Shown here piece after piece: positions 17,891-26,047 of a stretch of DNA of 64,000 nucleotides. Both the position numbers and the translations under genes were made by a program. The notes beneath the pieces are model-generated. The model worked only from the letters and a program-made list of their open reading frames with translations, searched no databases and was not told the origin of the DNA. Position 1 is the first letter of the stretch, and every line of letters begins with the position of its first letter. This DNA comes from Acidobacteria bacterium Mor1 (GTDB lineage Bacteria; Acidobacteriota; Polarisedimenticolia; Polarisedimenticolales; Polarisedimenticolaceae), in the NCBI GenBank assembly GCA_001664505.1, contig CP011806.1:4347327-4411326 (forward strand), in the 5' to 3' direction.

Positions 17891-18712
17891 CTAGGGACAG
17901 TCATTCCCCGATGTTTCGGCCTCGATATCGCGTTGGCCCATCTGTCCAGGCCCGTTAGAGTCGTAGGTGCCTTTTCCGCGGCAGTTGGCGCCGCGCAGCA
18001 GGAACCAGCGATCGCCCGGTGTTGAGGCCGGCACCACCGCTGAGTCGGCCGCCACGTTGTCCTGCGAACACGCAGTGGTCGCCAGGCCGAAGTCCCCGCC
18101 GCTGGATCGCAGGGTGCCGATATCGCCTTCCACCAGTTCGTACCAGTCCGCGAGGGGCAATGAGGCCCAGTTGATCTGAATCTCGACGCCGGACTTCTCC
18201 AGCGTGATCTCCGGAACCTGCGTGGGTGGTCCTCCGGTTGACTGACACCAATCCGTTCGCATCGGATCCCCGGTCTGAGGGGCGAAGGTGATCCATCCGA
18301 TGTTCTCACCCCAGGCTCGACCTGCGAACTCGCCGGTGTTCGCGTCGATCGTCACGCCGGAGGTTGCCGGCATGAAGTGGATCCAGCCCACGTTTTCCGA
18401 CCAGGCGAATCCGCTGAGTGCTCCATGGCCATCGTTCCGGACTCCATAGTCGGCGTTGGTGCAGCTCGAGTCGTTTTCGCAGGACATGCTGATCCAGCCG
18501 ATGTTCTCGGCCCACATCCAGCCGGTCAGTGAGAAGTCGGATACGTGAACGCCGCAGTCCATGCAGCCGGTGGGTTCGGCGTTGATCCAGCCGATGTTCT
18601 CGCCATAGGCGAATTGGGCATCGGCGTCACTCGGATCGATGTTTTCGGCTGCGGCCATGGTTGCAGCGACGCAGACGGCGAAACAGAGAGCAGGGTGCCG
18701 GTGAATCCTCAT
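17891..18712 (-). CDS. Secreted ENIGWI-repeat protein with shared C-terminal module
   Basis: A 273-residue secreted protein. The signal peptide (ALCFAVCVAATMAAAE) is followed by four copies of a short strand motif: YGENIGWINAEP, WAENIGWISMSC, WSENVGWIHFMP and WGENIGWITFAP, each after a turn that supplies Gly and Asp. Repeats of this type probably stack as a beta-solenoid or propeller. The last 80 residues are the Fn3-like module shared with other secreted proteins here: LADWYELVEGDIGTLRSSGG, later DRWFLLRGANCRGKGTYD, ending GNDCP. Function unknown; extracellular surface role likely. It lies 37 bp downstream of the two-repeat protein on the same strand and may share its transcript. Confidence 0.78.
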   Translation of the reverse strand: MRIHRHPALCFAVCVAATMAAAENIDPSDADAQFAYGENIGWINAEPTGCMDCGVHVSDFSLTGWMWAENIGWISMSCENDSSCTNADYGVRNDGHGALSGFAWSENVGWIHFMPATSGVTIDANTGEFAGRAWGENIGWITFAPQTGDPMRTDWCQSTGGPPTQVPEITLEKSGVEIQINWASLPLADWYELVEGDIGTLRSSGGDFGLATTACSQDNVAADSAVVPASTPGDRWFLLRGANCRGKGTYDSNGPGQMGQRDIEAETSGNDCP

Positions 18713-18749
18713 GGGTGACGGTCCGAGAGAAGATCCGCACGCCCGCGCA

Positions 18750-19376
18750 TCAAGGGGTGGCCTCATCGCCGATGACCTTGATGAACGAAGATCCGATACT
18801 TTGCTGCGTCCAGGCTTCGGTTGCGGCGTTCCAGATGTAGGCATCGTTGTTGTTGGTGGCGACGAAGTTGTCGCCGGACCGCGCCATCTCCAGAAAAGGA
18901 ATCCCCCCGCCGGATTCTTGGAACCAGGTTTGAGTCGTTGCGCTCCAGACGTACGCATCGGTGCTCGTGAGAACACCGAAGTGCCCGGTAGAACACCCCC
19001 CCTCGTCGCCGACGATCTTGATGAACGAGGAGCCTATGCTCTGCTGCGTCCAGGTTTCGGTTGCGGCGTTCCAGACGTAGGCGTCGTTGTCGTTCGCGGC
19101 CAAGAAGTTGTCGCCGGACTGAGCCATCTCCAGGAAAGGAATCCCCCCGCCGGATTCTTGGAACCAGGTTTGAGTGGTGGCGCTCCAGACATAAGCATCG
19201 CTGCTCGTCAAGACGGCGACATGGTCCGCAGAACAGGAGCCGGGGTTGGAGAGGTCTTGCAGGGTCACCATGGTGGGTGCCGGCGGATTCTCCGGTTCCA
19301 GTTCCCCTGCTCGAGCGACCCAGTAGAGGCCGAGCGCGACCACGCCCAACAGCAGTAACCACTTGTTTCTACTCAC
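18750..19376 (-). CDS. Small exported protein with 80-residue tandem duplication
   Basis: A 208-residue protein with a signal anchor or signal peptide (KWLLLLGVVALGLYWVARAG), then two nearly identical 80-residue repeats. Each contains SSDAYVWSATTQTWFQES, GGGIPFLEMA, SGDNF, NDAYVWNAATETWTQQ and GSSFIK. The W-x-x-x-T-x-T-W pattern looks like kelch-type blades, two per repeat, but four blades would be too few to close a propeller alone. GTG 19376 is preferred because a strong AGGAGG lies 6 nt before it; an upstream ATG at 19397 lacks one. The protein stops abruptly after GDEATP in the second repeat. Not a recognised family; exported location is inferred from the hydrophobic N-terminus. Confidence 0.68.
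   Translation of the reverse strand: MSRNKWLLLLGVVALGLYWVARAGELEPENPPAPTMVTLQDLSNPGSCSADHVAVLTSSDAYVWSATTQTWFQESGGGIPFLEMAQSGDNFLAANDNDAYVWNAATETWTQQSIGSSFIKIVGDEGGCSTGHFGVLTSTDAYVWSATTQTWFQESGGGIPFLEMARSGDNFVATNNNDAYIWNAATEAWTQQSIGSSFIKVIGDEATP
18753..19211 (-). repeat. 240-bp direct duplication within the gene
   Basis: Two copies with a 240-bp period. The block encoding TWFQESGGGIPFLEM is almost identical in both (near 18890-18945 and 19130-19185), indicating a recent or gene-converted duplication. Confidence 0.9.
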
Positions 19377-19501
19377 GGAACACCTCCTGGATTTCATGGA
19401 CCACTGGGCGTCTCCGAACGTCCCGTGGCAGTTGCGCTCATCGTAGGGCGAGGGGGCGCATGAAGGTGCGGCGTCAATTCCGAAGCTGCGGACAGTAGGT
19501 C

Positions 19502-19519
19502 CGTTGCAAGCTTGCAACG
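19502..19519. repeat. 18-bp perfect palindrome
   Basis: CGTTGCAAG joined directly to CTTGCAACG, in the 231-bp gap between the VPS10-like gene and the two-repeat gene (both on the minus strand). With no loop it suits a dimeric DNA-binding protein better than a terminator. The rest of the gap shows nothing recognisable. Confidence 0.45.
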
Positions 19520-19607
19520 CTGAGCCAGGGGCGCGGGGTAGGGTCAATCCGGACCCATCTCGGCGAGGACCGGCATTTCAACCCTACCCCGGAGCAGCAT
19601 GGGCCGG

Positions 19608-22600
19608 TTACTCCGTCGGAACGATCACCCGGCCGAGCCCTGCCGCTTCGACCGCGCTCTCGAACGCCGGCAACCTCTCGGCCAGCACGGCGTCCAGCCG
19701 GCTCCCGACGTCGGCCAGTTCCGCCGAGAGTTCCTTGAACCGCTCGACCGCGGCGGCCGTGGGCCGGCCCGGCGCCGACTCGACCACGCTCTGGAGCGCC
19801 AGCAGGTGGTTGTCGAGCATCGGGGTGAAGTTGAGGATGTCCTGGGGAGCCTTCGACTTGGTCTGCAGGATCTCCACCTCGATCTCACCCAGGGCCTCGG
19901 CGAGGCTCTTGGCGGCGTCCTTTACGACGCTGTCCTCGGTGCGTCCCGCGATGCCGTTCGCCTGTTCCCGGACAGAGCGCAGCTTGCGCAGCAGATCGTG
20001 GCTGTCTTCCAGGGCACTCCACACGTCGTGGGCCAGGGCGAAACGTGCCTCGTGCTCCTGTTGTGAGATATCGACCCGCGGGTCGTCGACCACTTCGACA
20101 GGAACCGTCGAACTCCAATCGCCGACGGTCAGCCGCGCCTGGTAGCGTCCGGGAACGACTTCGGGGCCGCGGGGTCCGCCCCACAGCACGGCGTCCTCGA
20201 CCAGGTGAGGATCTCCGAGGCGCAGGTTCCAGACGTAACGGTTCATCCCGGCCCGGGCGCTCAGCTTGCGCGGCTCGAACAGTTCGGGGAACAGCCGCCG
20301 CCAGACGCTGGGCGCGGTGCGTTCCGCCTTCTTGCTCGACAGGCTGCGCAGCACGTTGTCTTCGCCGTCGAGAATCTCGAGGGTCACCTCCGCAACATCC
20401 GCCCCCTCTTCGTCGAGGCCTTCGGGCAGGACGTAGTACAGCACCGCGCCATAGGGCGGGTTCTTGCCTGCCGGCGTTCCGGCCCCGGCGTTGCCGCCGC
20501 CGCCGGCAAACTGGATCGCCGGGCGCGGGGTGTAGAGGTGCTGTTCGCTGGCCGCCACCTTGCGCGAGAGTTCGTGGAGCGGAGTCAGGTCGTCGAGAAT
20601 CCAGAACGAACGCCCCTGGGTCGCGACCACCAGATCGTCGTTCTTGACCACCAGGTGAGTGATCGGCGTGACCGGCAGGTTGAGCTGGAAGGGCTGCCAG
20701 GCCTTGCCGTCGTCGAAGGAAACATACATGCCGAACTCGGTGCCGGCGTAGAGCAGTCCTCTGCGTTTCGGGTCTTCCGCCACGGCACGCACGAAATGGT
20801 CCGCCGGGATGCCGTTCTTGCCGTCGGCCAGCGACGTCCAGCTATTGCCGTAGTCGTCGGTGCGGAACAGATACGGCGTGAAGTCATCCTGGCGATAGCG
20901 ATGCACCGCCACGAAGGCGCGCCCCGGGTCGTGGGCCGAGAGGGCGATTACGTTGACGGTGCCCCACTCGGGCATGCCCTTGGGCGTGATCTCGTTCCAG
21001 CTGCCGCCGTTGTTCCGGGAGATGTGCACTCGGCCGTCGTCGGTGCCGACCCACAGCAGTCCCTTGGTCTGCGGCGACTCTTCGAAGGAGAAGATCGTGC
21101 CGTAGACCTCGACGCCGGTGTTGTCCTTGGTGATCGGGCCGCCGGCGAGCTGCTGCTTGGATTCGTCATCCCGGGTCAGATCAGGGCTGATCTCTTCCCA
21201 GCTATGTCCGCCGTCGCGAGAGCGATGTACGTGGTTCGAACAGTGGTAGAGCACGTTCGGGTCGTGGGGCGAGATGCGAATCGGGGCGTTCCATTGGAAG
21301 CGGTAGCGCAGGTCCTTGGCTGCGCGGCCGACAGCGAGTTGCGGCCAGGCCGTGACCTCCTGCTGGGTGCCCAGACCGCGATCATAGCGGCCGATGCTGC
21401 CGCCGTAGCAGCCGCCGTAACTGATGTCCGGATCCCGCGGATCGATGGCGACCCAGGCGGTCTCGCAGCCGGCCGGGGCGTACCAATCCTTGCGTTGGAT
21501 GCCGCCGCCCGGGGTCCGGCTAGGCAGGCCGGCCGCCGAGTTGTCCTGTTGCCCGCCGTAGATCCAGTAGGGGTACTGGTCGTCGACGCTGACCCGGTAC
21601 ATCTCCGAGGTCGGCTGGTTGGCCTGGGTCGACCAGGTCCGGCCGCCGTCGTAGGTCACGTTGGCGCCGCCGTCGTTGCTCTGAATCATGGTTTGCGGGT
21701 CGTCGGGGGAGATCCACAGGTCGTGATTGTCGCCATGGGGCGTGCGGATCGGACGGAAGTTGCGGCCGCCGTCGTCGGAACGCCACATCTGCACGTTGTT
21801 TACGTAGACCCGGTTCGGGTTCTTCGTATCGGCGAAGATGCGGGTGTAGTACCAGGCGCGGGTCAGCAGGTTGCGGTCCTTGGAGACACGGCGGAACTTC
21901 TTGCCGCCGTTGTCCGAGCGGTAGAGGCCGCCCTCCTCGGCATGTTCGACCAGGGCCCAGACCCGGTTGGGTGCTGCCGGCGACACGGCGACACCGATCT
22001 TGCCCTTGGTTCCTTCGGGCAGTCCCTCGGTCAACTCGACCCAGGTGTTGCCGCCGTCGGTGGTCTTGTAGAGCCCGCTGCCCGGGCCGCCCGAGATCAT
22101 GTCCCAGGGTTGGCGCTTGGCTTGCCAGAACCCGGCGTAAAGCACCTTGGGGTTCGACGGGTCCAGCGCCAGATCGACGGCGCCCGCTTCGTCGGAAACG
22201 TAGAGCACCCTTTGCCAGCTCAGGCCGCCGTTCACGGTGCGGTAGACCCCGCGGGTTTCGTTGGGGCCGAAGGCATGGCCCAGCACCGCGACCCAGACGA
22301 TATCGGGATCGGTGGGGTGGATGCGGACCCGTCCGATCTGACCGGCGTCGTCCAGCCCCATGTGCAGCCAGCTGGCGCCGCCGTCCATCGAGCGGTAGAT
22401 ACCGTCGCCGGGGGACGTATTGCCGCGGAGCTGCACCGAACCCATGCCGACCCAGACGATGTTCGGGTTCGAGGGGGCGACGGCGATGGCGCCGACCGAG
22501 GCGCTGCCGAACTCGTCTCCTTCGCGGACCCGGGTCTTGCGCTTGACCTCGGGCAGCCCGCCGACCGGAGGGCGCAGCAGCCCGAGTTCCGCCAGCCGTT

Positions 22601-22910
22601 CGTCGACATCTCCCATGATCACCGGTTCGGCCGGAGGATCCAGCTCGACCACCTTGTCCGATACGTTGCGCCAGCGGATGCCGCCGTCGGTGGTTTTCCA
22701 CACGCCCCCGCCGGTCGAACCCATATAGAAGGTGCGCGGCTGGCCGGGCACGCCGGCGACCGCGGTGACGCGTCCACCGCGGAACGGGCCGACCAGGCGG
22801 TACTCCATCGCCTGGAACAACGACTCGTCGTAGGTCTCGGCGAGCGCCGTCATCGAACCGGCGAGCAACAGGCAGACAAGGATCGGGATCAGGCGAAAGC
22901 GGCGATTCAT
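19608..22910 (-). CDS. Secreted VPS10/BNR-repeat beta-propeller protein
   Basis: A 1100-residue protein of the family often labelled 'glycosyl hydrolase' or VPS10/sortilin-like. The signal peptide is LIPILVCLLLAGSMTALAE. Many Asp-box/BNR motifs of the S/T-x-D-x-G-x-x-W type mark propeller blades: GVWKTTDGG, GIYRSMDGGASW, GVYRTVNGGLSW, GLYKTTDGGNTW, HRSRDGGHSW, FRTDDYGNSW. After the propeller come an Ig-like segment with YVWNLRLGDP and a helical C-terminal part. Sialidase-type catalytic residues are not evident, so enzymatic activity is doubtful and ligand binding is more likely. Start ATG 22910 has AAGGAG 8 nt upstream. Relatives are abundant in Acidobacteriota and Bacteroidota. It diverges from the ATP-grasp gene over 66 bp. 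Confidence 0.85.
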   Translation of the reverse strand: MNRRFRLIPILVCLLLAGSMTALAETYDESLFQAMEYRLVGPFRGGRVTAVAGVPGQPRTFYMGSTGGGVWKTTDGGIRWRNVSDKVVELDPPAEPVIMGDVDERLAELGLLRPPVGGLPEVKRKTRVREGDEFGSASVGAIAVAPSNPNIVWVGMGSVQLRGNTSPGDGIYRSMDGGASWLHMGLDDAGQIGRVRIHPTDPDIVWVAVLGHAFGPNETRGVYRTVNGGLSWQRVLYVSDEAGAVDLALDPSNPKVLYAGFWQAKRQPWDMISGGPGSGLYKTTDGGNTWVELTEGLPEGTKGKIGVAVSPAAPNRVWALVEHAEEGGLYRSDNGGKKFRRVSKDRNLLTRAWYYTRIFADTKNPNRVYVNNVQMWRSDDGGRNFRPIRTPHGDNHDLWISPDDPQTMIQSNDGGANVTYDGGRTWSTQANQPTSEMYRVSVDDQYPYWIYGGQQDNSAAGLPSRTPGGGIQRKDWYAPAGCETAWVAIDPRDPDISYGGCYGGSIGRYDRGLGTQQEVTAWPQLAVGRAAKDLRYRFQWNAPIRISPHDPNVLYHCSNHVHRSRDGGHSWEEISPDLTRDDESKQQLAGGPITKDNTGVEVYGTIFSFEESPQTKGLLWVGTDDGRVHISRNNGGSWNEITPKGMPEWGTVNVIALSAHDPGRAFVAVHRYRQDDFTPYLFRTDDYGNSWTSLADGKNGIPADHFVRAVAEDPKRRGLLYAGTEFGMYVSFDDGKAWQPFQLNLPVTPITHLVVKNDDLVVATQGRSFWILDDLTPLHELSRKVAASEQHLYTPRPAIQFAGGGGNAGAGTPAGKNPPYGAVLYYVLPEGLDEEGADVAEVTLEILDGEDNVLRSLSSKKAERTAPSVWRRLFPELFEPRKLSARAGMNRYVWNLRLGDPHLVEDAVLWGGPRGPEVVPGRYQARLTVGDWSSTVPVEVVDDPRVDISQQEHEARFALAHDVWSALEDSHDLLRKLRSVREQANGIAGRTEDSVVKDAAKSLAEALGEIEVEILQTKSKAPQDILNFTPMLDNHLLALQSVVESAPGRPTAAAVERFKELSAELADVGSRLDAVLAERLPAFESAVEAAGLGRVIVPTE

Positions 22911-22961
22911 CGGCTCGGCTCCTTGGTGGTTGGCCGCCGAGCATAGCAGGTGATCTCCGTC

Positions 22962-22967
22962 TATACT
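22962..22967 (+). promoter_or_regulatory. Candidate -10 element, probably leaderless
   Basis: TATACT ends 9 nt before ATG 22977, in the 66-bp divergent region. Transcription would begin within a few bases of the start codon, and no Shine-Dalgarno site is seen. Confidence 0.4.
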
Positions 22968-22976
22968 CCGGTCCCG

Positions 22977-23960
22977 ATGCGTATCTGTTTGCTTACGACT
23001 CAAGATCTCGACGCCGATCCGTTTCCCGAGGACGACTGGCCCTGCGATCCACGTCCGTTTCTGCCCGAGGCGACGTGGGACGTGGCGGTCCTGACCCACG
23101 GCAAGTCCGTACAGCAGGTCACCCGGCTGGTGGCACAGGGCTACGACGTCTTCTTCAACCTCTGTGACGGCGCAGCCGATGAAAAGCGGCCGGGCATCGA
23201 GGTCGTCGAGACGTTGGAGCGATTGGGCGTTCCCTTCACCGGGGCGACCTCGACGTTCTACGAGCCATCACGGGAGCAGATGAAGCGAGCCTGTGCCGCC
23301 GAGGGCATTCCGACCCCGGCCTATGTGTTGGCGCGGGACGAGGCCGGCGTCGAACGCGCGGCCTCGGAGCTTCGCTTCCCGCTCTTCGTCAAGCACCACA
23401 GCAGCTACGCCAGCGTCGGGTTGAGCCGCCGCTCCCGGGTGCGCACGCCCGCGGGCTTGCGGCAGCAGGCGCGAAAGATCATGTCCCGCTACGGCTCGGC
23501 GCTGATCGAGGAGTACGTCGACGGCATCGAGTGCACCGTGCTCGTGGCCGAGAACCCCGAGGATCCGTCGCAGCCGACGACCTACACGCCGATGCAATAC
23601 CGCTTCCCCGAGGGGGAGGAGTTCAAGCACGCCGACATGAAGTGGGTCGACTACGACCACCTGCAGTCGTTCCCGGTCGAGGATCCCGCCCTCGACGCGC
23701 GCTTGCGGGATGTCTCCGCCCGCTTCTTCCTGGCGCTGGACGGCGCCAGTTTCGGGCGTTGCGACCTGCGCGTCGATGGCGACGGGAACCCGTACATGCT
23801 GGAGATCAATCCGAACTGCGGCGTCTACTACCCGCCCTCCGACCCCGGGAGCGCCGATTTGTGTCTGGCCCGGGATCCTGCGGGGCACGAAGGGTTCACC
23901 CGGCAGCTCGTCGCGGCTGCGTTGCGCCGCCATGCGGAGCGTGTTCGGCCAACGTCGTAA
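22977..23960 (+). CDS. ATP-grasp ligase, D-Ala-D-Ala ligase-like
   Basis: A 327-residue cytoplasmic ATP-grasp enzyme. The N-terminal domain has VFFNLCDGAADEKRPGIEVV and LGVPFTGATSTFYEPSREQM, matching the D-alanine-D-alanine ligase substrate region. The ATP domain has FPLFVKHHSSYASVGLS with the ATP-binding lysine and glycine-rich loop, then ALIEEYVDGIECTVLV. The metal/ATP end is GRCDLRVDGDGNPYMLEINP. Such ligases join a carboxylate, through an acyl phosphate, to an amine. The first domain differs from housekeeping Ddl and no cell-wall genes are adjacent, so a peptide or natural-product role is as likely as peptidoglycan synthesis. ATG 22977 is favoured over an earlier in-frame ATG at 22950, which overlaps the -10 element. 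Confidence 0.82.
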   Translation: MRICLLTTQDLDADPFPEDDWPCDPRPFLPEATWDVAVLTHGKSVQQVTRLVAQGYDVFFNLCDGAADEKRPGIEVVETLERLGVPFTGATSTFYEPSREQMKRACAAEGIPTPAYVLARDEAGVERAASELRFPLFVKHHSSYASVGLSRRSRVRTPAGLRQQARKIMSRYGSALIEEYVDGIECTVLVAENPEDPSQPTTYTPMQYRFPEGEEFKHADMKWVDYDHLQSFPVEDPALDARLRDVSARFFLALDGASFGRCDLRVDGDGNPYMLEINPNCGVYYPPSDPGSADLCLARDPAGHEGFTRQLVAAALRRHAERVRPTS

Positions 23961-24029
23961 AACATCGTTTACAAGGCGGAGTTCCGAGTCCGGAGCCAAC
24001 TACACTGAGCCGGGGCGCGAGGGGGTATC

Positions 24030-25025
24030 GTGTTGCGGCTCGTCATTTCCAGCCTGCTTGTCGTTCTGATGTGTCCTGTCGCCACGGGCGACGGGAAGCT
24101 CCTACCGGCTCCACGCCACCATCACGACATGGTCTACGACGTTGCCCGGTCGCGGCTGGTCGTCTTCGGCGGCAACGTCGAGGGAGAAGAGGGGCTGGGC
24201 TGGTCCGCCGAAACCTGGGAGCTGGCTTCAGGCCGCTGGAGCCGCTCCGAGTCCGGCGGGCCTCCGGGACTTTCCAGCCACGCCCTGTCCTACCACGCCG
24301 GGCGGGGGCGGACCCTCCTGCTCGGTGGCGTCGATGCGGATCGTCAGCTTGCTGCCGGTTGTTGGGCCTGGGACGGTAAACAGTGGGAGCCCGTCGGCGG
24401 AGGGCCGTCGGCAAGGCACTCGCCGGCGGTCGGCTACGACCCGAAGCGGGAGCGAATCGTGGTCTTCGGTGGTTCCGGGCGGGGCTCCGACCCGATGTGG
24501 GAGTGGGACGGGGACGCCTGGCACGCCGTTCCGTTGACCGAGCCGCATCCGCCGTTGGTCATGCGCGCCGGCTTCGCATTCGATCCCGTGCGCCAAGAAA
24601 TGTTGCTTTTCGGTGGATACCTCGACGGTGTTCAAGGAGGCACCTGGTCGTGGAACGGTGAGCGGTGGATCAGGCTCGAGGTAGCGGGCCCGCCGGCGCG
24701 GGCGAACCTCGCCATGGCCACCGACCCGACGCGCAAGCGGGTCGTGCTCTTCGGCGGCTCCGACGCGGAGAGAGACCTACACGCCGACACCTGGGAATGG
24801 GACGGAAGGCAGTGGCGACAGATCGATACCACGGCGGGCGATGCCGCCGGGGAGATTCCCGCCGCCCGCACGGTTGCGGGTATGGCGTTCGACTCAGATC
24901 TCGAGCGCATTCTGCTGTACGGCGGCCGTGGGGCGGAACGGCAAGCCTACGGCGATCTATGGTCCTGGGATGGGAAGAACTGGCGGCAACTTGACCGGGT
25001 GGCTGTCGGGAGGGAGACGCCATGA
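24030..25025 (+). CDS. Secreted kelch-repeat protein
   Basis: A 331-residue exported protein. The signal peptide (LVISSLLVVLMCPVATG) is followed by about six kelch blades with paired LVVFGG and W-x-W-[DN]-G elements, such as RLVVFGGN, RTLLLGGVD, RIVVFGGSG, EMLLFGGYLD, RVVLFGGSDA and RILLYGGRGA. This should form a galactose-oxidase-like propeller; no copper-site residues were identified, so binding rather than catalysis is the cautious reading. The GTG start at 24030 follows GAGGGGG. Its stop overlaps the start of the hydrolase lipoprotein (ATGA), so the two are translationally coupled and may act together at the cell envelope. Confidence 0.82.
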   Translation: MLRLVISSLLVVLMCPVATGDGKLLPAPRHHHDMVYDVARSRLVVFGGNVEGEEGLGWSAETWELASGRWSRSESGGPPGLSSHALSYHAGRGRTLLLGGVDADRQLAAGCWAWDGKQWEPVGGGPSARHSPAVGYDPKRERIVVFGGSGRGSDPMWEWDGDAWHAVPLTEPHPPLVMRAGFAFDPVRQEMLLFGGYLDGVQGGTWSWNGERWIRLEVAGPPARANLAMATDPTRKRVVLFGGSDAERDLHADTWEWDGRQWRQIDTTAGDAAGEIPAARTVAGMAFDSDLERILLYGGRGAERQAYGDLWSWDGKNWRQLDRVAVGRETP

Positions 25026-25906
25026 TTCGATCAAGGGCAGCGCGGCTGCTGCTCCCGGTACTCCTGCTGGCGCTGGCCGGCTGCGGCTCTCCTGAAGGGG
25101 AGGACGAGGATCGTAGCTATCTCGAGCGGCTCGAAGCGCTCGAGTCTCGGCTTCTGGTCTCCGAACCTGCCCCTCAGAGTTACAGCGAAGAGGTTCCTCC
25201 GGACGGGGTTCGCCGGATTCGCTACCCGTCGGGGGATCTTTCCTTGATGGGTTGGTTTGCCTTGCCCGATCACGCGGCCCGGGAAACCGGAGACACGGGG
25301 GTGCCCGGGGTGGTGTACTTCCATGGTGGCTTCGCCTTCGGCTCCGGGGACTTCGCCGACGCCCGGCCCTTTCTCGACGCCGGCTTCGCCCTGCTGGCGC
25401 CCACCCTGCGCGGAGAGAACGGTAACCCCGGCTCCTTCGAGATGTTCCTCGGCGAGATCGACGATGCGGTTGCTGCGATCCGCTGGCTGGCGGAGCAGCC
25501 CGGCGTGGATCCCGATCGGATCTACGCCTTCGGGCACAGCGTGGGCGGCAACGTCTCGGCCCTGGTCTCGCTGCGCGCCGATGTCCCGGTGGTGCACACC
25601 GGCAGCTCCGGAGGACTGTACCCGGCGGAGCTCTTCGAGGCCTGGAGCGACATCGTTCCCTTCGACGCGACCCGCGAAGATGAGCGAAGCGTGCGGCTGT
25701 TGATGGGTAATCAACGTTGGATGCAGCGGCCGCACCACGCATTCATGGGAATCGGCGACTCGGGACGATCCGCCAAGGAGGATGCCCAAGGAGAGGTGCG
25801 GAACTTCGAGAGCAAGCTCGAGGTAACGGTGGTTCCCGGCGATCACATGTCCAGCCTCCGCCCGTCGATCGATGCGTACATCGAGTTGATTCGGGCGCCG
25901 GAATAG
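25022..25906 (+). CDS. Alpha/beta-hydrolase lipoprotein (dienelactone hydrolase-like)
   Basis: A 294-residue predicted lipoprotein with lipobox LALAGC and acylated Cys21, so tethered to a membrane face in the envelope. The hydrolase fold shows VVYFHGGFAFGSGDF (oxyanion region), nucleophile S173 in GHSVGG, and a C-terminal His in VVPGDHMSS; the acid residue is not securely placed. Resemblance is to dienelactone hydrolase or S9-like acyl esterases; substrate unknown. An acidic helix (EDEDRSYLERLEALESRL) follows the lipobox. The start overlaps the stop of the kelch gene by four bases. Confidence 0.83.
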   Translation: MIRSRAARLLLPVLLLALAGCGSPEGEDEDRSYLERLEALESRLLVSEPAPQSYSEEVPPDGVRRIRYPSGDLSLMGWFALPDHAARETGDTGVPGVVYFHGGFAFGSGDFADARPFLDAGFALLAPTLRGENGNPGSFEMFLGEIDDAVAAIRWLAEQPGVDPDRIYAFGHSVGGNVSALVSLRADVPVVHTGSSGGLYPAELFEAWSDIVPFDATREDERSVRLLMGNQRWMQRPHHAFMGIGDSGRSAKEDAQGEVRNFESKLEVTVVPGDHMSSLRPSIDAYIELIRAPE

Positions 25907-25997
25907 CCCGCCGGCAGGGCGCCGCCGCCATGCCTCAGACTCACGGGCCGACTTTTTTGAGCCGTCATGACCCTTGGCCGGGGTGTTTTGCGATGGA

Positions 25998-26018
25998 CCA
26001 GGTAGCCGGACTACCTGG
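25998..26018 (+). promoter_or_regulatory. Leader hairpin before the Ig-like repeat gene
   Basis: CCAGGTAG and CTACCTGG form a perfect 8-bp stem with loop CCGGA, ending 29 nt before ATG 26048. Possible operator or mRNA-stability hairpin; not preceded by a gene close enough to be its terminator. Confidence 0.4.
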
Positions 26019-26047
26019 AGTTCGGAAACGCCACGGAAGGGGGCCTC

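Noticed and set aside
19608..22910. True glycosidase or sialidase activity for the BNR-repeat protein
   Set aside because: Asp-boxes alone mark a fold; the Arg triad and acid/nucleophile residues of sialidases were not found.
20205..22946. Open frame of 913 codons on the plus strand opposite the VPS10-like gene
   Set aside because: Composition is that of a mirrored coding strand; Asp-box motifs and signal peptide are on the minus strand.
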